Of a stretch of DNA of 64,000 nucleotides, positions 11,723 to 22,900 are shown piece by piece. Below the pieces are notes generated by a model that worked only from the letters and a program-made list of their open reading frames with translations, was not told where the DNA came from and searched no databases. The stretch lies in the NCBI GenBank assembly GCA_021018815.1, contig JAITYX010000002.1, forward strand, positions 10,075,001-10,139,000, given 5' to 3'. This DNA is from Talinum fruticosum (taxonomy: Eukaryota; Streptophyta; Magnoliopsida; Caryophyllales; Talinaceae). Positions within the stretch are counted from its first letter, which is position 1, and each line of letters starts with the position of its first letter. The position numbers were made by a program, and so were the translations under genes.

Positions 11723-14700
11723 ATGTGGGGATGGGCGGGTATGTTTATGTTGTCTCTATTCTTTTGTTTGAGTAGTTTGGTTTCATCGAATGTTTGGTAT
11801 GATTATAGAGCCATTAAAATAAATGGTCAAAGAAGAATCCTTCTCTCTAGTGGTATTCATTATTCTAGAAGTACTCCGAGGCAGCCTCTCAAAAATCCCC
11901 TTTATGTTATGTATAGCATACTGAATTAAACGTAAAAATGATTTGATTTACTCGTTGATTAAATTTAGCGCGATAAAATTTCATCTCGATTCAATTATCC
12001 GAACTTGTTCGACTTGAAAATTGGGTCCGATCATGATTATTTTATTTCAATTTTAAATTCGATATAAGATTTTCCTATTTTTGATGTCCGAACTCAATTT
12101 TAATTCAAATTTAGATTTACCCGAATTGTCTTATTGAAACTTATATTTAATGGCAGATGTGGCCTAGTTTGATACAAAAAGCAAAAGATTCAGGATTGGA
12201 TGTTATTGAAACATATGTTTTTGGAACGGACATGAGCCTTCTCCTGGAAAGGTGCTAAACTTCAAATCCAAATTGTTCCATTATTTAGAAAAAAATTCAA
12301 GCTTTGATGGTAAATTTACTTATTTTTCTGGTGTCGTGTGTTTTTTTTACTCTTTTGGTTGAATAGTTTTATTTTCAAGATAGATTTGATTTGATGAGCT
12401 TCATCAAGTTGGTACAAAAGGCTGGTCTCTTCGTTTTTCTCAGGATTGGCCCCTTTGCCTGCGCCGAATGGAATTTCGGGTAATGCAATTTTTTTATTTC
12501 CTATATTTTTTAGAGTTCCTTTATTAATAATTATTATAAATGGAAATATATATTTTATTTCCCTTACAATTTCTTTTGAAATTTAAAACTATTATTATAG
12601 CTTGGATCCATGATCAAAATATAAATCGAGATGATTTAATATATGTAACATACAATAAATTTAATTGATTGAATTGTAAGATTTTATTGGATGTACCCGG
12701 CCTATCTATGTACAGTTTATATTAACTTTAACTATAAATTAATTCATGAATAAGTGATGTAGAATTTTAATTTTAAATCTTTAATTTTACTACCCACTAC
12801 CTTCCCCATTCCCTTCTGCCCTTTATTATTATTTTGTTTTTTGTGAAAAAACTCCACTGTCTTCTTGTATTTACTAATTATAATGTGCTGTTTGTTCAGA
12901 GGATTTCCTGTTTGGCTCAAGTTTGTGCCTGGGATTGAATTCAGAACAGATAATGGACCCTTCAAAGTCAGTATTTAGTTTTCTTACTCCTATCTGTGCT
13001 TTTCACCAAAAAAAAAAAAAAAAAATCCTCTTTCTCTTTGTAAACTTTAATTTTTTTGGGTGAAAATGAAGGAGAAAATGCAAGCATTTGTGGTGAAGAT
13101 AGTCAATATGTTGAGAGACGAAAAATTGCTCCATTGGCAAGGCGGGCCAGTTATTTTGCTTCAGGTAGCATCGTTTTTTTTTCAATCTGGTTTTCTTTTG
13201 ACCAGCAAAATAAAACTGACCGTTTTGTAATTTAGAGATGAGGCTGTTATATTTGACTTTGTTTAGGCGCGAAACTCCAGGGGTGTGGATTTGGATTTTG
13301 TTTTTGGGTCCTTTTAAAACGGACATGAATGTATGTTATGATTAATGATTGTGTGAATGGCAGATAGAAAATGAGTATGGACCAGTGGAGTGGGAAATAA
13401 AAGCTCCTGGTCAGGCATACTCACACTGGGCAGCTCAAATGGCTGAGAACACTAAGGCTGGGGTCCCTTGGATTATGTGCAAACAAGACAATGATGTCCC
13501 TGACAATGTTGTAAGTGATTTTTATTTTTTCCTTGACTCCTCCCCCAAAGAATCACCCTCAAGTATCCATAATACATGACGGGTGTTATGGATGCCAACT
13601 AACTGGGATAGTTATAAGGTCCCTGATAAGTCAAAAAACGGCACATCTGCATGTAAGGGTTAAGCAGTCTACATCTAAATCTCCCGGGATCTTGCTAAGG
13701 TGGAATCTACATTGACTATTGTGGTTGTTGTATACGTACATTGAGATAGATAAGATAAGAATACACTCTTTTCATGACCTACATTTTTACACTGATAATG
13801 TATGTGAATGTCAGATCGATACCTGCAATGGTTTCTACTGTGAAGGCTTCATTCCTAAAGGTAAAGACAAGCCCAAGATGTGGACTGAAAATTGGGCAGG
13901 CTGGTACACACTGCGACCCTTGCATTGCTGCCTCATCTTCTATCTACTTCTCATAATGATCGCCTTCATTACTTAATTTTATCTGTTTAATATTGTCAAG
14001 GTACACAAAATGGAGCATCCCTATGTTTATAGACCAGCAGAAGATGTTGCTTTCGCAATTGCAAGGTTCATCCAGAATGGCGGTTCTTTCATGAACTATT
14101 ACATGGTAAGTACACAAGTTGCAAGATTAGTAGAGTGTTCATATCATTCTGTTGTTTAGATTTATGCTTAGTAGAACTGTAAAAAGTACTAGTATTTCTG
14201 TAGGACTCTTGAAATTGATCTTCTACTTGTAGAGGTCCTAAACCTTATTCCAGTAAGATTCATTTGTATTAAAGTTGTAGAAAAATGTACTTATTGTATA
14301 GTCAGTGACTTCAATTACTCCTGGCTGCCTAAAATTGGCTAACTTGGATGAATCGAAAGCCCAAGCCCATAAACTTTCAATGCATAAACAACAAACTCTC
14401 AAACATGATACAAAGTAGAAACAACTCAAGATGAAATTGATTCCATGAAAATATTTGGACTCAAATGATATGTTTGGCCAGTCTAGTTCAGCGTCCTTGT
14501 TAATCTCATTATCTACATGATGGCTGATGCCTTTGGGGGTTTGTTTCAGTTTCACGGAGGAACTAATTTCGGAAATACCGCGGGCCATTTTGTGGTGACT
14601 AGCTACGACTATGATTCTCCAATTGATGAATATGGTAATCAAATAAAACATTTTGATTCCTGCTATCAGCAAATTAAACTGTAGTTTCGGGAGTATATAA

Positions 14701-17474
14701 TGCCACATACAGACTGTTCATGTGCAGTATCAAAACTGTATGTGCAGATTTTATAGGGGCATGAACAACATTGATCAGGTGGGAGTATGTACTCCTAGGG
14801 CCGGGGTAGGGTATAGGTGTTGATGAATCTCACCTTATAAGTTTGCAATGCACATTTATCCCTAGGGAACCAAAGTACACTCACCTGACAAACCTTCACA
14901 AAGCAATCAAGAAGTGTGAACCAGCTTTGGTCGCTACAGATGCAAAGGTCACCAAACTTGGAGACAATCAGGAGGTAATTTTCGGTTTTTAGCACCCTTT
15001 TTACATGGGATTTTCCTCCTAGTTTTGATAGTAACTTGAGCTGATTGAATTGACAATTAATGCTTTTGCAGGCTTATGTGTATTGGCCAAATCCTGAGAC
15101 TTGTGCTGCCTTTTTGGCAAATTACGACCCTAAATGGCAAGTCAAAATCACCTACAATGACAAGCCCTATGATCTTCCTCCTTGGTCCATCAGCATTCTT
15201 CCTGATTGCAAGACAGAAGTTTATAATACTGCTAAGGTAATTTCAGTATTCCATCGCCTGTGAAGCTGACAAATAGGTCGTTTGATTCAGGTTAATTTTG
15301 AATGGGGACGTGCTCTGCTTTGTTCATTTTCGGATAAGGTCTTCTGCAATGAATAAATGTACTGTGAATGTCCAACAAAGTTGTCTTAAAAGTACAAGAT
15401 TACAACTGATATAGGCGAGGAAGCATTGCATATTGTCAGCCTAAACTTGAGTTTTCTGGATGTTCGATGATATATTCTGCTTAAAGTGCTTAAATACTGT
15501 CAACCTTAAGCTCACTTATCTTTCGATAATTATTAATAGGTTTCAGCTCCAACTTCCCATCCAAATATGACACCAGTGATAAACGGTTTTTCCTGGGAAT
15601 CATGCTTCGATGGAGTTCCAACGGCTGATAATGGCGCCAAGTTCACTGAGAAGAGGTTGTGCGAGCAATTAAGTGTGACTTGGGATAACTCTGACTACTT
15701 GTGGTACATGACAGAGTATGTTTTCTTATCTTCCTTTGTGACGTAAGGATATACATAATATAAGCATGAGTATGCCTTTTCATGGAATCACTTCATAAAA
15801 TTCCGATTCTTTTTTATTATGTTTCAGTGCGATCCTTGATGCTAATGATTTGAAGAATGGGGACCCAACCCTCACAGTTACGTCCGCAGGGCATGTTTTG
15901 AGTGTATTTGTCAACGGTGAATTTCAAGGTAGTCTTTTTAACTTGAATTACAGTGGACTATGTTAGTATATTACAAAGTAGTAAGTCAAATGGATTTTCA
16001 TATAGAACTAATAAAAATAGCCTCTTTGTAATTCAAAGGTAAATTCACCACATCTGACCCCTGTCACATTCTGTTTAAGCTGGCCCGTAGAATGTGGATA
16101 TTGTTTTATTGATGTTTGGTACTACTTCATATGCCTTCTGCTCCTTGCATTGAGCTTTGGAAACTTGCCTTGGTTTTGTAGGCAATGCATACGGAACACT
16201 GGAGACACCACAGTTGACATTCAGACAGAAGGTGAAGATGACTGCGGGTGTAAACAAGATCTCTTTACTGAGCTCTACAGTTGGACTTGCGGTTAGTTCT
16301 CCCTAAAATACTGGATGTCTGTTCTCGAATAAAATTCTCTGAAAATAGCACATCTTAGCTATTGAGTTCATCTTAGTATTATGTTTGGATTTGTTCAGAA
16401 TGTTGGTGTATTCTTTGAGAAGTACAACCAGGGGGTTCTCGGTCCAGTTACACTAGAAGGCGTCAAAGAGGGCAAAAGAGACATGTCACAGTGGAATTGG
16501 TCTTACAAGGTCTGTTTTCTATAAACTTTTTCATTAGTAATCCATGGAGATGGAGGGATATATCTTGGCTCGCTAGATTTCAAAGCCAAACTGTCCATTA
16601 ATGCTCAACTAATTGACAAACATAGCCTAGACTCGAAACAATATGACCTTAATTAATCAGTCTGAACTTGAAAAGATTCACCAACCCGAATATTACCTGA
16701 CCCTAAATCAAACCTGAATGAACTGTGTGCTGTGTCTGACTAATGTTTAGTAGAAAGTCAACTGATTAATCAGAATAATAACCCTTAATCTGGCATGATA
16801 CTCTAAAAAACCCATCATGAATTCTACGAGCAGATTGGATTGAATGGCGAAAGTATAAGTCTATATACAGAGGCCGGAAGTTCTGCTGCAAAGTGGGGAG
16901 CTGTGGCCCCGAAGATGCCCTTGACGTGGTACAAAGTGAGTATTGTTATTTTCTCAGATGATCACACAAAGTATGAAAAATGTATGAATTCTGACATCGT
17001 TTTGGCTTCAGACAACTTTCAATGCACCAGCAGGAAATGATCCACTGGCCTTAGACATGGGCGGCATGGGGAAGGGTATAATGTGGATTAACAGCCAAAG
17101 CATTAGGCGTCACTGGCCCACTAACTTGGGCAGGGGAAAATGTTCTCAATGTAATTATGCTGGAACGTTTACTGAAACCAAATGCCTAAGCGACTGTGAC
17201 AAGCCCTCTCAAAGATGGTCAGATCATTGTTTCTTGATCTCTCCTTTTTGTTTCACTCTCTTCTTACCCCATTTTTCGATTCATCTAGCTCATACAAATA
17301 GATTCTTATGAATGATACAAGTACTTGTAAACTTACGGTATATGTTCAATATCTCTAATATTCAGGTACCATGTTCCACGGTCATGGCTGAAACCAACTG
17401 GCAATTTACTGGTTGTGTTCGAGGAGTGGGGTGGCGATCCCAAGTCAATTTCTTTGGTTAAGAGAACAGTTTAG
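11723..17474 (+). pseudogene. Beta-galactosidase copy A (GH35), decaying tandem paralogue
   Basis: Exons matching copies B and C one by one: 11723-11880, 12157-12251, 12367-12479, 12900-12966, 13072-13164, 13364-13510, 13815-13903 + 14001-14105, 14550-14634, 14866-14974, 15072-15236, 15540-15715, 15828-15928, 16182-16291, 16399-16509, 16834-16935, 17012-17217 and 17366-17474. It has a signal peptide, the acid/base Glu in ENEYG and the nucleophile Glu in WTENW. Defects: exon 1 lacks one base and has a GC donor; exon 2 lacks one T (12228-12232); exon 7 lacks one C (14019-14021); the exon 9 acceptor AG is mutated and the next AG removes 10 bases; the stop comes one codon early. Some of the single-base losses may be assembly errors, but the exon 9 acceptor change is a substitution. 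Exon 7 is split by a copy-specific insertion. Probably a pseudogene. Confidence 0.85.
13903..14007 (+). mobile_element. 89-bp insertion with 8-bp target duplication, removable as a novel intron
   Basis: GGTACACA occurs at 13903-13910 and again at 14000-14007, flanking 89 bp (13911-13999) that B and C lack at the same place. The first repeat supplies GT (13904-13905) and the insert supplies AG (13999-14000). Removing 13904-14000 restores the codons for GWYTKW exactly, whereas reading through meets a stop. The insert is pyrimidine-rich and shows no terminal inverted repeat. It matches nothing else I recognise in the window. Confidence 0.8.
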
Positions 17475-17889
17475 TTGATAAGGTCATGAAATCCACACTT
17501 GGCAGATCAGAGCTTGTGGTCTTCGATCTGTTTTCCCTATGCAGTGGGTCTCGATCTTTGGCCACAAAGCAACCAAGATAGACACAGGACAGAATGCCAT
17601 CGAGAAACTTGTTTTTCATGAACAACCCTCTCCTCGGATTTGAAGATGGAGTCGCTGGGAGATCGAAGATAGGCCTGTTTGGCAAAGAAATTAATCATGT
17701 CATTCCTAGACTAGGAAATCCCCAAGAAATGTTGATCGTCGAGGCTACATATATATAGCCTATGGATGCAGCATATTTATTGCACATACATATTACAGCT
17801 AATTTGGAAGTAAACTGAAAAGAATATTAAGTTGTATTTTCACATTCTCAATCAAAATGTAATGAAGAATCCAGGAAAGGTTCACCTCG
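17475..17889. other. 3' flank of copy A
   Basis: This resembles the sequence after the B and C stop codons (for example GAAATCCACA...TTGGCAGATCAGAG and a common TTGTATTTTCACATTCTCAATCAA element at 17833-17858). The tandem duplication unit therefore extended past the stop into the 3' UTR. No further gene is seen. Confidence 0.6.
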
Positions 17890-17965
17890 GATCAACGATT
17901 GAGTGCTCACGTTTCAAGGGAAAGATCAGAGGTTTGAATCCCGCCAAGGTCACCTAGAAGTTATG
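17890..17965 (+). mobile_element. SINE-like tRNA-derived segment, duplicated with the array
   Basis: GGTTTGAATCC (17931-17941) matches a Pol III B box and is preceded by TGCTCACGTTTCAAGGG, a context typical of plant tRNA-derived SINEs. Diverged relatives of the downstream part follow copy B (about 27140-27200) and copy C (about 34335-34380), so it was carried along in the gene duplications. The A box is not convincing. Confidence 0.5.
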
Positions 17966-19374
17966 TTATCGAGCAAAACTAGTAATAATTCACTACAGAA
18001 GAGGATCGATCAAGCAATGGCCCCTTACTGTCCTAACTTGTTTTTACGTACAAGCCAGTCGAACTTACGTACGTACTGCTATCCCTTGACAGTAATAAGC
18101 ATTAAAAGATGAACCCAATACAATTAGCTCTGTTAGGATAGGTGATAAAAATCAAAAGAAAAAAAAAAGAAGGAATGGAGAGCAAGTTGCTGCATGCCTA
18201 GGTTTAGGGGAAGAAAAATGTTATCAAAGCATTTAGTTCATTTTCAATTGTGGATTTAATGGTGCCGCAAAAGGAGTAAAAGGAGTTGGACTTTTTTTGG
18301 CTAGTATTTACACGTCTAAGGCCCAGACATTAGACATTTAGCTCTTATTAGGTTTTCTATAAATTGGAAGGCGAAGTTAATAAAATGGGAGAGTGTACTA
18401 CACATCATCCGCGATAAGAAAATATCAAAAGGAGTTTTAGTTTGGTGGATTTAGCTATTGATAATTAGTTGTTGGGAAACATATCCGGATAGGGGTGTGG
18501 GAAAGGCTTGTTTATAAGTATATAGTAATTGACACTTATAAAAAGGGAGTTGTTTGTATATTGTCCTGTAATAGTGAAAATATAATTTCTCTCTCAAAAA
18601 CCCAACAAACTCGAGCTGTAGTAGTCTCACCCAATCCTGAGCGCTCACAAGACAAAAGTAATCAAATTAGAAAAAACATAGTCTTGATTAAAAATTAAAA
18701 GAAAATTATTAATTGAGGCTCGTTAAACCGTATCTAATTTTTATAAACTACTTTTATATTTGAAATTACATATACGAACTTGAAAACAATCGTCCCATCA
18801 ACATGTTAACCGAAAAATTTAAAATATTTTCTACAAACATTCTTAAAATTATTTTCAAATTACACCCATTTGTATTGATCGATGCTAGTTAAATTTCACA
18901 AAAACTCAAAAAGGGGAACTTCATTCTACAAAATTTTAAAATGCGCTCGTGTGTTTATATTCAATGGGAATATTATATTATTGAATTATAAAATAATCGT
19001 TCTTTTATTGTAAAACTAATATCTAAAAAATAAGGCTATACACTTATACTTTTGATTTTTTTAGTTAATTTGTTTTTTTTTTTTTTGGGTAAAAGGGGTT
19101 TAATTTATCTCTTCTTTTATCCTCGTAAATGACTCTATCATTGGCACCTATAGGGATAAAATAAAACTAAAACATCTTTGAAGCAAGCTCGTCATAAGTT
19201 ACAATCATTCTAAGTATGAATATCAAATTAGTGACCTAATAATTAGATTGAAAATATCATTATAAAAATAGAAAAGTTTTAATGACAAAAGTCAAAACGA
19301 ATCACGTATAATATATCAGTGTATTTTTAACATACTTTTGTCAATGTGGATATGATTTTTCAATTATTATACAT
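17966..19374. other. Spacer between copies A and B
   Basis: No gene is recognised. A segment at about 18480-18620 (TTTATAAGTATATAG, then TGTCCTGTAATAGTGAAAAT and TCTCTCTC) resembles the R-U5 end of a Ty1/copia LTR, but I could not define both ends or a target duplication. The rest is AT-rich. Confidence 0.4.
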
Positions 19375-19565
19375 AGTGGCAGAGTTATTTGATGGCTAAG
19401 GGTGTCCCGGGACACCCTTAGCGAATTTTTTTAAAATTTATGTTTAAAATTAAAAAAATTCATAAAATTGTTAAAGGAGACACTTATAAAAAATAATAAT
19501 ACTCATAAAATTTAAGAAAATTAAAAAAGAATACTCTTAAATATATTTTTGCTACCTACGCCACT
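19375..19565. mobile_element. Small MITE with AGTGGC termini and an internal palindrome
   Basis: The element starts AGTGGCAGAG (19375) and ends with the reverse complement of AGTGGCGTAG (to 19565). It is flanked by CAT on both sides (19372-19374 and 19566-19568). At 191 bp and AT-rich it has no coding capacity. Near its left end is a perfect 28-bp palindrome at 19395-19422 whose half-site is GCTAAGGGTGTCCC. Confidence 0.6.
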
Positions 19566-19815
19566 CATTATACGTCTAAATTAAATTAGACATTTCCCAA
19601 AGAGAAATGAAACTCCATATCTCTACAATGACCCATACATATCAAAGTAGGAGCTATTTTTCACAAAATTTCTCAAGTCATTTCTCCACTTTATTAGAGA
19701 GGTTTTTGAATGCATTTTAATAGGGTCTTAAAAACAAACCAAATTCATCCTCATTTCTCTCTCCTCCTTATATTTTCCTATTTTCTATGTACCCTTAAAA
19801 ATATGGGAAAATTTC

Positions 19816-19822
19816 TATATAA
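19816..19822 (+). promoter_or_regulatory. TATA box of beta-galactosidase copy B
   Basis: TATATAA is followed about 28 bp later by TTGTTATGCCTCTTCACTC (19843 onward), the block conserved in all four copies and probably the transcription start region. The predicted 5' leader to the ATG at 19985 is about 140 nt. Confidence 0.65.
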
Positions 19823-19984
19823 GAAGGCGGGGGAAAAAGAAATTTGTTATGCCTCTTCACTCTTTATTATTTTCCACCAGAGAGCAGAAAACATGTATAA
19901 AAAAGAGTGATTTTTAGAATATTACTTGCAAGAAGTTTAGTGAATTTATTATTTCCTTAGTGAAATTTTATGTGGAACATAAAA

Positions 19985-22900
19985 ATGTGGGTAGGGGCCA
20001 ATATGCTTGTGTTGGCTCTCTTGTTCTTTTCATTGGCTCGCTCGGTTTCAGGCAATGTCTGGTATGATTACAGAGCCATCAAAATCAATGATCAGAGAAG
20101 GATCCTCCTCTCGGGCGGTATTCATTATCCCAGGAGCACCCCTGAGGTAATATAAATTTAGATCATATGATAGTGCATAATAAGTTCATTTCACTGTTAT
20201 ATGCGAGGCGAACCTGTGACGGAGTTGGGTGTCCTCTTTTTTGTATTTTTGGGTTTTGTAAGTATTATTATGTTCTGTAGGTATCTCTTTAATGAATTTT
20301 TGAAAGTTTTCAAACATAATTTTTAATATTTTTTTTTACTAATGACATGCCGGACACTCGTTAATAACTACAAAGCTCCGTCGTTCAAGTGAACTTTTGA
20401 TAGAAAAAATTGCTAAATCTAGAGGTGAAATGATGACTTCTCGGAAAAAGTGCTGTTAAACTTTGTAAAATATTTGTTTTTGTCACTGAATTAGTTTTTT
20501 GTTCAAATATGCCATTAGTCATTTGAAAAAATTCAAATTTACCATTGAGACCAATAATTTATTGGTTGTAGCCGGTTTTGACCTTTTTCCTTTTTTTGGT
20601 TGTTGTGAGCCCCGGCGGTAGAAACTGGCTACATCCGGTAAATTGTAGGCCTCAATGACATATTTAACTGTTTTCAGATAAGTAATGACATGTTTGAACA
20701 AATAATTAATTCAGCTGTAAAAGCAAACATGTATAAAGTTTAAGACACTTGGATATGAGAATTCAGTGAAATGCTTAGAAATCCTGGTACATAACTTCGT
20801 CATTTGGTGACAGATGTGGCCTCATCTTATACAAACAGCGAAAGATTCAGGTTTAGATGTCATTGAGACTTACGTTTTTTGGAACGGGCACGAGCCTTCG
20901 CCAGGGAAGGTATCGATCCAAATTAATAAAATTATTCAACAACAATTCATGTTTTGACTATAAATTTTATTTGTTTTTCTTTTTGGTTACAGTATTATTT
21001 TGGAGATAGATTTGATATGGTGAAGTTCATCAAGCTGGTACACAAGGCTGGACTTTTCGTTTTTCTCAGAATTGGTCCCTTCGCTTGCGCTGAATGGAAT
21101 TTTGGGTATTGCAAATATGCTATTTCCAGCATTAACGAGCAGGAATGTATATATTTTTTCTGATTGTTTTTGCTGGTTTGAAACTGTTACTATAGGATCA
21201 AAATATATGAATAGAGGCGGGTTAGTGTATAACATGTCAATAGAGCCCAATATTACCTGGTATTTATTCGGCCTAGACTGAATCTACACACTAACTTCAT
21301 GCACTAGAATAGTGAATCGGGCCAAGGGTCATTCACTTCGGATTAATGTCTGATTGGGTCATTTTTAATTCAATTAATTTCATATTATTTGATGTTTAGT
21401 CCAATAAACTTGTTGTGTAAAAAAAAATTTTTTTGGTGACGTAAGTTAAATTTGATTGAATTTGAATTAATTTGAATTTCAGAACACTTTTATCAAGCCA
21501 GTAAACTAGTGATCTAACCTTAATTTCTACCCCTAAAACATCCCCCTCCCCAAAAAAAAATGAATCTTTTTCTTCTATTATTTACTACTACTATTAATTA
21601 TTGTGTGGTGTTTCATATTTAGGGGTTTCCTGTTTGGTTAAAGTTTGTACCTGGGATGGAATTCAGAACAGACAATGGACCCTTCAAAGTCAGTACTTAC
21701 TCTAATTTCTTCTTCCCTTTTGTCCTAAGAAAATCGATATATCACCAATTTTCCTAACTTATTTTTCCACTTTTTGTAAAAAATGAAGGAAAAAATGCAA
21801 GTATTTGTAGAGAAGATAGTCCAGATGTTGAAAGACGAAAAGTTACTCCATTGGCAAGGAGGGCCAGTTATTCTGCTTCAGGTAACTAAACCTTTTTCCT
21901 TTTTTTATTCTTTTGCTTGGACAATTTTCCGCTAAAATTTAAGGTCGGGTTTAATAGAACTAGTTTCTCTGTAAGTTAGACATAAAATTATTTCATTCAA
22001 CTTTCTTAAATGCCCTCGTAGGCAAGACTCTTGGCGTATCAACGTTGACTTTTTCACGTTTAAAGCTGACATGAATGTGTGTTATGATTGTGTATATGGC
22101 AGATAGAAAACGAGTATGGACCAGTGGAGTGGGAAATAGGGGCTCCTGGTAAAGCTTACACGCACTGGGCAGCTCAAATGGCTGAGAATACTAAGGCTGG
22201 GGTTCCTTGGATTATGTGCAAACAAGACAATGATGTCCCTGCCAATGTTGTAAGTAGATCTTTACCGTGTTGTGGGCCTATTAGAATCGACCTTTTTGCT
22301 TACAAACATAAGATTATCTACGTTTGGATTTCACGAGACCTTGTTTAAGGTGGGATCCACACTGTTTGGTAGTGTGTGTTATAGTTTGAGATGGACAGAA
22401 TCTAATCGTAATTCACGCCAAGCAATTTTACAGGACTGATTATGTTTGTGGCAGATCGATACCTGTAATGGTTTCTACTGTGAAGGGTTTATTCCCAAGG
22501 GTAAGGACAAGCCGAAGATGTGGACCGAAATGTGGTCTGGTTGGTACACAAAATGGGGCGGCCCCTATGTTTATAGACCTGCACAAGATGTCGCTTTTGC
22601 TGTCGCAAGGTTCATCCAAAATGGGGGTGCTTTTATGAACTATTACATGGTAATCAACTTATAGAGTTAGGTTAATGGTGTTCGTATCAGTATGTTGTTC
22701 GAGTTTGTGCTTTGCAACAATTACTGTTATTTTCACGGGATTCTTGGAATTGATCTCCCTGCTTATAAGGGTAAGGTTACCTATATATGACATCATAAAG
22801 CTTATTCTGATGGGATTCATATGTAGTTCAATTATTCCTGGAAAACTAACCTGAAGTAAACATTGATGACCTAACCCAAGTCAAACCATCTTTAACATTA

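Noticed and set aside
18480..18620. Possible solo copia LTR between copies A and B
   Set aside because: TATA and R-U5-like words are present, but I could not find matching ends or a target duplication.
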